A stretch of 64,000 nt of DNA from Mycobacterium marseillense (GTDB lineage: Bacteria > Actinomycetota > Actinomycetes > Mycobacteriales > Mycobacteriaceae). Shown here in pieces: positions 7,426-14,840 of the stretch. The stretch is from contig NZ_AP022584.1 of assembly GCF_010731675.1 (NCBI RefSeq), positions 4,774,001-4,838,000 on the forward strand. Direction: 5' to 3'. Under the pieces are notes generated by a model that was not told where the DNA came from, searched no databases, and saw only the letters and a program-made list of their open reading frames with translations. Each line of letters starts with the position of its first letter. Within the stretch, counting starts at the first letter, position 1. Made by a program: the position numbers and the translations under genes.

Positions 7426-8217
7426 TCACAGGTCCGGGACGGGGATGTCGAGGTTGGGGAAGGTGAGGCCGCCGTCGACCTCGAGGGTCTTGCCGGTCAG
7501 GAAGCTGCCGGCGGGGGAGGCCAAATAGACTGCGGCGGCGGCAATGTCGACGGGATCGCCGAGCCTGCGCATCGGGGTGGCCTTTTCCATCGGCGACCGC
7601 AGCTCGTCGTTGGAGGCGACCACATCCAGCGCCGAGGTGAGGATCGAGCCCGGAGCGATCGCGTTGACGCGAACCCGTGGGCACAGGTCCAGGGCGGTCA
7701 GCCGGGTGTAGTGCGACAGCGCGGCCTTGGCGGTGCCGTAGGCCGCGAAGCCACGTCCGGCCAGCCGGCCCATGGTCGAGGTGATGTTGATGATGCTCCC
7801 GCCGCCGGAGTGCTCGAGCATCAACGGGACGGCCGCCAGCGTGAGCGCGTGGGCGGTGCCGACGTTGAAGGTGAAGGCGTCTTTGAGGTCCTTCGTCGAG
7901 GTCGTCAGCAACGTGTTGGGCATCGTTCCCCCGACGTTGTTGACGACGATGTCTAGTTTCCCGAATGCCTCAACGGCCTGACCCGCCAGCTCGGCGGTGG
8001 ATTCCGGATGCGCCAGGTCGGCGGCGACGATGTGGGCGCGGCGCCCGGCGGCGCGGACCTGTTCGGCGACGGCCTCTAGTTGGGATTCGGTCCGCGAGGC
8101 GATCAGAACATCAGCGCCTGCCTCGGCGAACGCCAAGGCGATGGCCGCCCCCAGGCCGCGGCCTGCACCGGTGATGACGGCGACTTTGTCGTCGAGACGG
8201 AACCTGTCAAGGATCAT
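7426..8217 (-). CDS. Short-chain dehydrogenase/reductase (Rv0927c homologue)
   Basis: A classical SDR of 263 residues. It has the cofactor motif TGAGRGLG near residue 15, NNVGG in the fourth strand, and the catalytic Ser...Tyr-x-x-x-Lys in [21 protein letters not shown]. It should reduce or oxidise an alcohol/ketone with NAD(P)H; the substrate is not known. The ATG at 8217 is preferred over an upstream in-frame codon at 8283 because the protein then begins just before the Rossmann strand and AGAGG sits upstream. It leads an operon with the reductase-like gene at 6325. The KstR-type palindrome 70 bp upstream suggests a steroid or lipid catabolic link. Confidence 0.85.
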   Translation of the reverse strand: MILDRFRLDDKVAVITGAGRGLGAAIALAFAEAGADVLIASRTESQLEAVAEQVRAAGRRAHIVAADLAHPESTAELAGQAVEAFGKLDIVVNNVGGTMPNTLLTTSTKDLKDAFTFNVGTAHALTLAAVPLMLEHSGGGSIINITSTMGRLAGRGFAAYGTAKAALSHYTRLTALDLCPRVRVNAIAPGSILTSALDVVASNDELRSPMEKATPMRRLGDPVDIAAAAVYLASPAGSFLTGKTLEVDGGLTFPNLDIPVPDL

Positions 8218-8286
8218 GGCGGCCTCTCTTCGTTTCGGTGTCAGCCGACACGGTAGCAAGCGGCGCCGTCTCGGATCAGACATTTC

Positions 8287-8300
8287 TAGAACAAGTTCTA
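8287..8300. promoter_or_regulatory. KstR-type operator upstream of the SDR/reductase pair
   Basis: TAGAACAAGTTCTA is a 14-bp palindrome, perfect except for its central AA, that matches the TnnAACnnGTTnnA consensus of the cholesterol-catabolism repressor KstR. It lies 70 bp upstream of the SDR start and about 166 bp upstream of the divergent pstS gene, so the SDR is the likelier target. Two further sites of the same type are at 21832 and 40318. Confidence 0.65.
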
Positions 8301-8466
8301 TTTTTCTATTCGGGCAGGGGGCGGTGGGGCCGTCGGATCGTCGGCCGGCGGCCGTGCCCCGTCGGCGACCCCCGCAGCCGTCACCAGACCATTTGCCCGC
8401 CGTTCACTTTGTTGCGGTTAGCTCAGTGACGCCAATCATTTTTGCTCCTTGACGTGAGGAAGAGAC

Positions 8467-9573
8467 TTGGGACGCAATCGATTTGGTGCCGTGCTGGGCG
8501 TCCTGACCGCTGCCGTGCTGGCGTTGTCGGGATGCGGAATTCACGACAGCAGGGCCTGGGGAAGCGGGGCGGGCGCGTCGGGCACGGTCACGTGCGGTGG
8601 CAAGCAGACCCTAAAGGCGGCGGGGTCGACGGCCCAGGCCAACGCGATGACCCGGTTTTCCGGCGCGTTCGAGCGCGCCTGCCCCGGTCAGACGCTGAAC
8701 TACACACCCAACGGCTCCGGCGCGGGGATCGGCCAATTCACCGGAAACCAAATCGATTTCGCGGGCTCGGATTCATCGTTGACCCCGATCGAGTACTTCG
8801 CGGCGCACAGTCGGTGCGGCTCGCCGGCGTGGAATCTGCCCGTGGTCTTCGGCCCCATCGCCATCACCTACAACGTCAAGGGCGTCAGCTCGCTGATCCT
8901 CGACGGCCCCACCGCCGCCAAAATCTTCAAGGGCGCCGTCACCGCCTGGAACGACCCGGCGATCCAGGCGCTCAACCCCGGCACCGCGCTGCCCGGCGAG
9001 CCCATCCATGTCATGTTCCGCAGTGACCAGTCCGGCACCACCGACAATTTCCAGAAATACCTGGATTCCGCGTCCGACGGCGTCTGGGACAAAGGCATCG
9101 GGAAGACGTTCCACGGTGGGGTTGGGGAGGGCGCCGACGGCAACGGCGGTACGTCGGCGGCCGTCAGGGCGACCGAAGGATCGGTCACCTACAACGAATG
9201 GTCGTTCGGTCTGGCGCAGAAGCTGACCATGGCCAGGATCGTCACCTCGGCCGGACCCGAGGCGGTGGGCATCAGCGCCGACTCGGTCGGACGGACGATT
9301 TCCGGTGCCACCCTCACCGGGCAGGGCAACGACTTGGTGGTGGACACCTTCTCGTTCTACAAGCCGACCAGGCCCGGCTCATACCCGATCGTGTTGGCGA
9401 CCTACGAGATCGTGTGTTCGAAATATCCCGACCCGCAGGTCGGCGCCGCAGTGAAGGCGTTCCTGCAGAGCACCATTGGTGCCGGGCAAAATGGCTTGGC
9501 GGACAACGGGTACATCCCGGTGCCGGAGTCGTTCAAGTCGCGGCTGTCGGCGTCGATCAACGCCATCGCGTGA
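8467..9573 (+). CDS. pstS3: Phosphate-binding lipoprotein PstS (first tandem copy, PstS3-like)
   Basis: This is the periplasmic phosphate receptor of the Pst ABC transporter. It begins with TTG at 8467 after GAGGAAG. The signal sequence ends in the lipobox LSGC (Cys 23), so it should be lipid-anchored. The phosphate site is visible: AGSTAQ, AGSDSSL and [15 protein letters not shown]. The 368 residues match the usual length. A second, closely related copy starts 231 bp downstream, and the two share most of their sequence. PstC and PstA genes follow. Homology favours the M. tuberculosis pstS3 (Rv0928) type, but with two copies the symbol could belong to either. Confidence 0.9.
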   Translation: MGRNRFGAVLGVLTAAVLALSGCGIHDSRAWGSGAGASGTVTCGGKQTLKAAGSTAQANAMTRFSGAFERACPGQTLNYTPNGSGAGIGQFTGNQIDFAGSDSSLTPIEYFAAHSRCGSPAWNLPVVFGPIAITYNVKGVSSLILDGPTAAKIFKGAVTAWNDPAIQALNPGTALPGEPIHVMFRSDQSGTTDNFQKYLDSASDGVWDKGIGKTFHGGVGEGADGNGGTSAAVRATEGSVTYNEWSFGLAQKLTMARIVTSAGPEAVGISADSVGRTISGATLTGQGNDLVVDTFSFYKPTRPGSYPIVLATYEIVCSKYPDPQVGAAVKAFLQSTIGAGQNGLADNGYIPVPESFKSRLSASINAIA

Positions 9574-9698
9574 TGTGAAGGGGCCGGACGAGGTCTTTGC
9601 TGACGAACGCCGGCCGGACGACGTCACGGTGTGCTGCCGCCGACGTCGCAAAGGGCAGCCCGCGCGTTCAGCGTCGATCGCCGAAAAGTTTGCTCAAC

Positions 9699-9722
9699 GT
9701 TCAATTGTTACTGTTACGTTCG
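9699..9722 (+). promoter_or_regulatory. Direct-repeat cluster upstream of the second pstS (possible phosphate-regulator site)
   Basis: GTTCA, GTTAC, GTTAC and GTTCG occur within 24 bp (starts 9699, 9707, 9713 and 9718). Two of them (9707 and 9718) are 11 bp apart, the spacing used by PhoB-family regulators such as RegX3. The site lies about 85 bp before the second pstS. This is suggestive only; the units are short and imperfect. Confidence 0.3.
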
Positions 9723-9804
9723 TGGCTGCGCGACGGGCTGGTCGGCGGGCCATGGCTAACTGACCGGCGGCGCTCATGTTTCATCCCCACCGTAAGGAAG
9801 CGAA

Positions 9805-10917
9805 TTGAAACTCAACCGATTTGGCGCCGTGCTGAGTGTCTTGGGAGTCGGCGTGCTGGCGTTGTCGGGGTGCGGAAGCGACAACAACGGGACCGGCGCC
9901 AGCGGGCCGATCGGCTCGTCGTCGGGCAAGGTGAGTTGCGGCGGAAAGAAGGCGCTCAAGGCCAGCGGATCCACGGCCCAGGCCAATGCGATGACCCGCT
10001 TTGTCAACGCGTTCGAGCAGGCCTGCCCCGGCCAGACGCTGAATTACACCGCCAACGGATCGGGTGCTGGAATCAGCGAATTCAACGGCAACCAAACGGA
10101 TTTCGGCGGCTCTGACTCGCCCCTGGCGGCCAACGAATACGCTGCCGCCCAGCAGCGGTGCGGTTCGCCGGCCTGGAATCTACCGGTCGTCTTCGGCCCG
10201 ATCGCGATCACCTACAACGTGACGGGTCTGGACTCGCTCAGCCTCGACGGGCCAACGGCCGCCAAAATCTTCAACGGGTCGATCACGACGTGGAACGACC
10301 CCGCGATCCAAGCCTTCAATCACGGCGTTGCATTGCCCGCCGTGCCGATTCACGTCGTCTTCCGCAACGACGAGTCCGGCACCACCGACAATTTCCAGAA
10401 ATATCTCGACGCCGCGGCGGACGGCGCGTGGGGCAAAGGCGCCGGAAAGACCTTCAAAGGCGGCGTCGGCGAGGGAGCCAAGGGCAACGACGGGACGTCG
10501 GCGGCGATCAAGGCCACCGAAGGATCCATCACCTACAACGAATGGTCGTTTGCTCAGGCGCAGAAACTGAACATGGCCAAGATCGTCACCTCGGCCGGCC
10601 CGGACGCGGTGTCGATCAGCGCCGAATCGGTGGGCAAGACGATTGCTGGGGCCAAAATCTCCGGCCAGGGTCACGACCTGGTGCTCGACACGCTGTCGTT
10701 CTACAAGCCCAAGCAGCCCGGTTCCTACCCGATCGTGCTGGCGACCTACGAGATCGTGTGCTCGAAGTACCCCGACTCCGGGGTCGGTGCGGCGGTGAAG
10801 GGATTCCTGCAAAGCACCATCGGGGCCGGGCAGAACGGCCTGGCCGACAATGGCTACATCCCGATTCCCGACGCGTTCAAGGCGAGACTGTCTGATTCCA
10901 TCAACGCCATCACATAG
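9805..10917 (+). CDS. Phosphate-binding lipoprotein PstS (second tandem copy)
   Basis: This 370-residue paralogue of the upstream pstS has the same layout: TTG start with AAGGAAG before it, signal peptide with lipobox LSGC, and phosphate-site motifs SGSTAQ, GGSDSPL and [15 protein letters not shown]. The C-terminal halves of the two proteins are nearly the same ([20 protein letters not shown] ending), while the segment after the lipobox differs ([13 protein letters not shown] here). It ends 6 bp before pstC, so this copy is the one coupled to the permease. Tandem duplication with later divergence is the simplest explanation. The two receptors may differ in affinity or regulation. Confidence 0.9.
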   Translation: MKLNRFGAVLSVLGVGVLALSGCGSDNNGTGASGPIGSSSGKVSCGGKKALKASGSTAQANAMTRFVNAFEQACPGQTLNYTANGSGAGISEFNGNQTDFGGSDSPLAANEYAAAQQRCGSPAWNLPVVFGPIAITYNVTGLDSLSLDGPTAAKIFNGSITTWNDPAIQAFNHGVALPAVPIHVVFRNDESGTTDNFQKYLDAAADGAWGKGAGKTFKGGVGEGAKGNDGTSAAIKATEGSITYNEWSFAQAQKLNMAKIVTSAGPDAVSISAESVGKTIAGAKISGQGHDLVLDTLSFYKPKQPGSYPIVLATYEIVCSKYPDSGVGAAVKGFLQSTIGAGQNGLADNGYIPIPDAFKARLSDSINAIT

Positions 10918-10923
10918 CCTGAG

Positions 10924-11922
10924 GTGGTCGTGACACGAGGAACAGCAACCAGCCCGTCGACCGCGGAAGAGCCGGCATCAACGGCGCTGAGTGCGCGCGT
11001 GGCGCGGCGGGGCGACCGGCTGTTCAAGCTGGTCGCCGCCACCGCGGGCTCGACGATCGTGGTCGCCATCCTGTTGATCGCGGTCTTCCTGTTGCTGCGC
11101 GCGCTCCCGTCGTTGCGGGTCAACCACGCAAACTTCTTCACCAGCGCCGAGTTCAGCACCAGCAACCCCCACAAGCTGGCCTTTGGCATCCGCGACCTGC
11201 TCATGGTCACCGTGCTCAGTTCGCTGACCGCGCTGGTCCTGTCCGTTCCCATTGCGGTCGGTATCGCGGTGTTCCTCACCCAATACGCGCCGAAGCGGCT
11301 GGCGCGCCCGTTCGGCGCGGTGGTAGACCTGCTCGCCGCGGTGCCGTCGATCATCTTCGGGCTATGGGGAATCTTCGTCCTCGCCCCCCAAATCGAGCCG
11401 GTGGCGGCGTTTCTCAACCGGCACCTGGGGTGGTTTTTCCTGTTCAAGCAGGGCAACGTGTCGTTGGCCGGTGGTGGCACCATCTTCACCGCCGGTGTTG
11501 TGCTCTCGGTGATGATCCTGCCGATCGTCACCTCCGTCTCGCGCGAGGTCTTTCGGCAGACCCCCCACATCCAGATGGAAGCGGCGCAGGCGCTGGGCGC
11601 CACCAAGTGGGAGGTGGTGCGGATGACCGTGCTGCCCTTCGGCCGCAGCGGCGTCATCGCCGCGTCGATGCTGGGGTTGGGACGCGCGCTGGGCGAGACG
11701 GTGGCGGTGCTGATCATCTTGCGTTCGGCCGCGCGCCCGGGGCATTGGTCGCTGTTCGACGGCGGCTACACGTTCGCCTCCAAGATCGCGTCGGCGGCCG
11801 CGGAGTTCAGCGCCCCGCTGCCCACCGGCGCCTACATCTCGGCGGGATTCGCCCTGTTCGTCCTGACGTTCATCGTCAACGCGCTGGCCCGCGCGATCGC
11901 CGGCGGCAAGGTCAACGGATGA
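10924..11922 (+). CDS. pstC2: Phosphate ABC transporter permease PstC
   Basis: The 332-residue inner-membrane permease has about six helices, the first at roughly 37-62. The EAA-type coupling loop ([25 protein letters not shown]) binds the ATPase. Its sequence follows M. tuberculosis PstC2 (Rv0929) closely from the stretch RRGDRLFKL onward. GTG at 10924 is used; a GTG two codons later is equally possible. It lies 6 bp after the second pstS and 7 bp before pstA, so the genes form an operon. No pstB ATPase gene is present in the window, so the ATPase must come from elsewhere (PhoT/PstB in relatives). Confidence 0.92.
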   Translation: MVVTRGTATSPSTAEEPASTALSARVARRGDRLFKLVAATAGSTIVVAILLIAVFLLLRALPSLRVNHANFFTSAEFSTSNPHKLAFGIRDLLMVTVLSSLTALVLSVPIAVGIAVFLTQYAPKRLARPFGAVVDLLAAVPSIIFGLWGIFVLAPQIEPVAAFLNRHLGWFFLFKQGNVSLAGGGTIFTAGVVLSVMILPIVTSVSREVFRQTPHIQMEAAQALGATKWEVVRMTVLPFGRSGVIAASMLGLGRALGETVAVLIILRSAARPGHWSLFDGGYTFASKIASAAAEFSAPLPTGAYISAGFALFVLTFIVNALARAIAGGKVNG

Positions 11923-11929
11923 CGGGCTC

Positions 11930-12832
11930 ATGACGGTTGACGCGCTCGACCGGCCGGTCAAGGCCGAGGTGTTCCGGCCGCTCAGCTTCCGGCGGCGGAT
12001 CACCAACAACGCCGCGACGATCTTCTTCCTCGCGTCGTTCCTCATCGCGCTGGTGCCGCTGATCTGGGTGCTGTCGATCGTGATCCAACGAGGCTGGTAC
12101 GCCGTGACGCGGTCGGGGTGGTGGACCCACTCGCTGCACGGCGTGCTGCCCGAACAGTTCCTCGGCGGCGTCTACCACGCGCTGTACGGGACGCTGGTGC
12201 AGGCCGGGGTGGCTGCCGCCCTGGCCGTGCCGCTGGGCCTGATGACCGCGGTCTTCCTGGTGGAATACGGTTCGGGCCGCCTGGTGCGGCTGACCACGTT
12301 CATGGTCGACGTGCTGGCCGGGGTCCCCTCGATCGTCGCGGCGCTGTTCATCTTCAGCCTCTGGATCGCCACCCTGGGCTTCCAGCAGAGTTCCTTCGCG
12401 GTGTCGCTCGCCTTGGTCCTGCTGATGCTGCCGGTGGTGGTGCGCTCCGCTGAGGAAATGCTCAGGTTGGTGCCCGACGACCTGCGCGAGGCCAGCTACG
12501 CGCTGGGTGTACCGAAATGGAAGACCATCGTGCGGATCGTGTTTCCGATCGCGATGCCCGGCATCGTTTCCGGCATCTTGTTGTCCATCGCGCGGGTGAT
12601 CGGCGAAACCGCGCCGGTGCTGGTGCTGGTCGGCTACAGCCGGTCGATCAACTTCGACATCTTCCACGGCAACATGGCCTCGCTGCCGCTGCTGATCTAC
12701 ACCGAACTCACCAACCCCGAACATGCCGGATTCCTGCGCATCTGGGGTGCGGCGCTGACACTGATCATCATCGTCGCGGTGATCAACGTCGTTGCCGCGG
12801 CCACCCGCTTTCTGGCGACCCGCCAACGCTGA
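11930..12832 (+). CDS. pstA1: Phosphate ABC transporter permease PstA
   Basis: The 300-residue partner permease of PstC is read from ATG at 11930. It has six predicted helices and the coupling loop EASYALGVPKWKTIVRIVFPIAMPG. With PstC it forms the channel for phosphate import energised by a cytoplasmic ATPase. It corresponds to M. tuberculosis Rv0930. In that species the locus continues with pknD and a second pst cluster; here the next gene is the convergent Ku gene, whose stop is 15 bp away. The lost or never-acquired block includes pstB. Confidence 0.92.
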   Translation: MTVDALDRPVKAEVFRPLSFRRRITNNAATIFFLASFLIALVPLIWVLSIVIQRGWYAVTRSGWWTHSLHGVLPEQFLGGVYHALYGTLVQAGVAAALAVPLGLMTAVFLVEYGSGRLVRLTTFMVDVLAGVPSIVAALFIFSLWIATLGFQQSSFAVSLALVLLMLPVVVRSAEEMLRLVPDDLREASYALGVPKWKTIVRIVFPIAMPGIVSGILLSIARVIGETAPVLVLVGYSRSINFDIFHGNMASLPLLIYTELTNPEHAGFLRIWGAALTLIIIVAVINVVAAATRFLATRQR

Positions 12833-12847
12833 GCGAGGGGTGTCGGG

Positions 12848-13762
12848 TCAGGACTTCGCGGCCGCTTTCTTGGCCGGAGCCTTCTTGGCGGCCGTCTTTT
12901 TCGCCGGTGCCTTCTTGGCGGCGGTCTTTTTCGCGGGTGCCTTTTTCGCGGGCGCCTTGCCGTCACCGCCCCCGGAGCGCGCCTTCACGCTGGCCTCCAG
13001 CTTGGCCAGCAGATCGGAGACGTCTTCGGTCTCATCCAGCTCTTTGGGCTTCTCCTCGGTGGTAAACGCCTCTCCGCCTTCGAGTTTGGCTTGGACCAAC
13101 TCGTGGAGCTGCTCCTGGTAGTCGTCGTGGTAGCGATCGGGATTGAATTCTTCGGCCATCGAATCCACTACCTGCCCGGCCATTTTGAGCTCGGCGGGCT
13201 TGACCTCGACCTTCTTGTCGAGAATCGGGAAGTCCGGGTCACGAATCTCGTCGGGCCACAACAACGTATGGATGACCATCACGTCGCGCTTGCCGAAGTC
13301 CTTGACCCGCAACGCCGCCAGCCGCGTCTTGTTGCGCAGCGTGAAATGCACGATCGCCATCCGGTCCGTCTCGGCGAGTGTCTTGGCCAGCAGCACATAG
13401 GATTTCGACGACTTGGAGTCGGGCTCCAGAAAATAGCTGCGGTCGAACAGCATCGGGTCCACATCGCTGGCCGGCACGAACTCCAGCACCTCGATCTCTC
13501 GGCTGCGTTCCTCGGGCAGGGTGGCGATGTCGTCGTCGGTGATGATGACCATCTGGCCGTCATCGGATTCGTAGGCCCGGGCGATGTCACGGTATTCGAC
13601 GACTTCGCCGTCCACCTCGCACACGCGCTGATATCGGATGCGGCCGTTGTCCTCGGCGTGTACCTGGTGGAATTTGATGTCGTGGTCCTGGGTGGCGCTG
13701 TACACCTTGACCGGGACGTTCACCAGCCCGAACGCGATGGAACCCTTCCAGATGGAGCGCAT
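12848..13762 (-). CDS. mku: Ku DNA-end-binding protein of bacterial NHEJ
   Basis: This homodimeric Ku core holds double-strand ends and recruits LigD. The N-terminus MRSIWKGSIAFGLVNVPVKVYSA and the central block DRSYFLEPDSKSSKSYVLLAKTLAETDRMAIV are typical. ATG at 13762 is chosen by homology; an in-frame ATG six codons upstream has no ribosome site either. After the conserved core and LLAKLEASVKAR, the protein ends in a Lys/Ala/Pro tail of repeated KKAPA/KKTAA units, about 35 residues long. The shorter M. tuberculosis Ku (273 residues) lacks such a tail, whereas M. smegmatis-type Ku carries one that adds non-end DNA contacts. The partner ligD lies about 1.1 kb away on the opposite strand. Confidence 0.93.
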   Translation of the reverse strand: MRSIWKGSIAFGLVNVPVKVYSATQDHDIKFHQVHAEDNGRIRYQRVCEVDGEVVEYRDIARAYESDDGQMVIITDDDIATLPEERSREIEVLEFVPASDVDPMLFDRSYFLEPDSKSSKSYVLLAKTLAETDRMAIVHFTLRNKTRLAALRVKDFGKRDVMVIHTLLWPDEIRDPDFPILDKKVEVKPAELKMAGQVVDSMAEEFNPDRYHDDYQEQLHELVQAKLEGGEAFTTEEKPKELDETEDVSDLLAKLEASVKARSGGGDGKAPAKKAPAKKTAAKKAPAKKTAAKKAPAKKAAAKS

Positions 13763-13836
13763 GTAAGTCAGTATGCCCATACTGTTCGCTGCCTAACAGC
13801 ATCCGCGCCGTCGCGCCGCTGCTCAGAAGCCCGCGA

Positions 13837-13886
13837 GCGTAACGGGACGGCGAGATTGCGCTCGAATTTTCGCCCTGGCGTTACGC
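13837..13886 (-). terminator. Nested inverted repeat between the sugar kinase and Ku genes
   Basis: GCGTAAC (13837-13843) pairs with GTTACGC (13880-13886), and inside it GGCGA (13849-13853) pairs with TCGCC (13870-13874). It begins 20 bp after the stop of the PfkB gene and precedes Ku, so it probably ends the kinase transcript. It has no T-run. Confidence 0.4.
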
Positions 13887-13905
13887 GTGGGCGTCCGACG
13901 AGACG

Positions 13906-14829
13906 CTAGCGGCGCCGGTTTGCTTGGGCGCGCAGCGCGGCGCGGTCGGGCAGATCGGCGCCGGCCCGCGAGACCGTCAGCGCCGACGCCAGGCTGGCGG
14001 CTTCGAGTGCCGCCCTGAGCTCGTCGAGGCCTATCCGATGCAGGGCGGCCCGCCGGTCGGCGCCCAACAAACCCACTGCCCACAGCGCATCCAGTAAGCC
14101 GACCATGAACGCGTCGCCGGCGCCGACGGTGTCGATGACCCCGACCGGCCGGGCCCCGACCCGGGCATTGCCGGCCGCGCAGAACGCCATGGCGCCCCGG
14201 GCGCCCAGGGTCACGACGACGATCGCGGGTCCCGAGGCCAGCCAGCCTCGCGCCGTGCGCTGCGGCTCGTGGTCGGGGTCGATCCACCTCAGGTCCTCGT
14301 CGCTGACCTTGACGATGTCGCTGCGCTCGACCAGCTGCGCGATGCGGGTCCGCGCCGCGTCCCGGTCGTCGATCAGCGACGGCCGCACGTTGGGGTCGAA
14401 GCTCAGCGTGGCCGAGATGCGATAAGCCTCGAGCAGCGACGCGACCGCCAAGCACCCCGGTTCGCGCACGGCGGCGATCGACCCGGTGTGCACCAGCAGC
14501 GGCGGCGCGACCTCGGGCGTACCGGAGACGCGCCAGTGCAGGTCGAATGTGTAAGCGGCCGAGCCGTCGTCGCCAATCGTCGCGACCGCGGTCGGCGTGC
14601 GTTCGGCCGAGACGCTTCCCGGAACGAGTTGCACACCAGAGGATTTCAGGTGCTCGGCGATGCGCCGGCCGGGTTCGTCGTCGGCGATATGGGTCAAGAA
14701 GTCGACGCCACGACCCAGCCGGGCCAGCCCGACCGCGACGTTGAGCGGGCTGCCGCCGACATGCTCGACGGTGCCGCGCCGCTCGACCCTGTCGATCAGC
14801 GCTTCACCTATGACCAGCGCGGCGCCCAT
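13906..14829 (-). CDS. PfkB-family carbohydrate kinase (fructokinase/ribokinase type)
   Basis: The 307-residue protein has both PfkB signatures: GGSPLNVAVGLARLG near residue 25, and DTVGAGDAFMVGLLDAL near 230 with the catalytic Asp. SFDPNVRP and the anion-hole GAGD confirm a sugar kinase using ATP. The likely substrate is fructose or a related sugar, but it cannot be fixed from sequence. The gene sits between Ku and ligD, divergent from ligD with 11 bp between the two start codons. In M. tuberculosis mku and ligD are neighbours without it, so it is an insertion here or a loss there. No sugar transporter is nearby. Confidence 0.85.
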   Translation of the reverse strand: MGAALVIGEALIDRVERRGTVEHVGGSPLNVAVGLARLGRGVDFLTHIADDEPGRRIAEHLKSSGVQLVPGSVSAERTPTAVATIGDDGSAAYTFDLHWRVSGTPEVAPPLLVHTGSIAAVREPGCLAVASLLEAYRISATLSFDPNVRPSLIDDRDAARTRIAQLVERSDIVKVSDEDLRWIDPDHEPQRTARGWLASGPAIVVVTLGARGAMAFCAAGNARVGARPVGVIDTVGAGDAFMVGLLDALWAVGLLGADRRAALHRIGLDELRAALEAASLASALTVSRAGADLPDRAALRAQANRRR

Positions 14830-14840
14830 AGACTCACAGT

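Noticed and set aside
9574..9804. Possible small gene between the two pstS copies
   Set aside because: Frames in this 231-bp gap are extensions or shadows of the pstS genes without a ribosome site; it is better explained as a promoter region.
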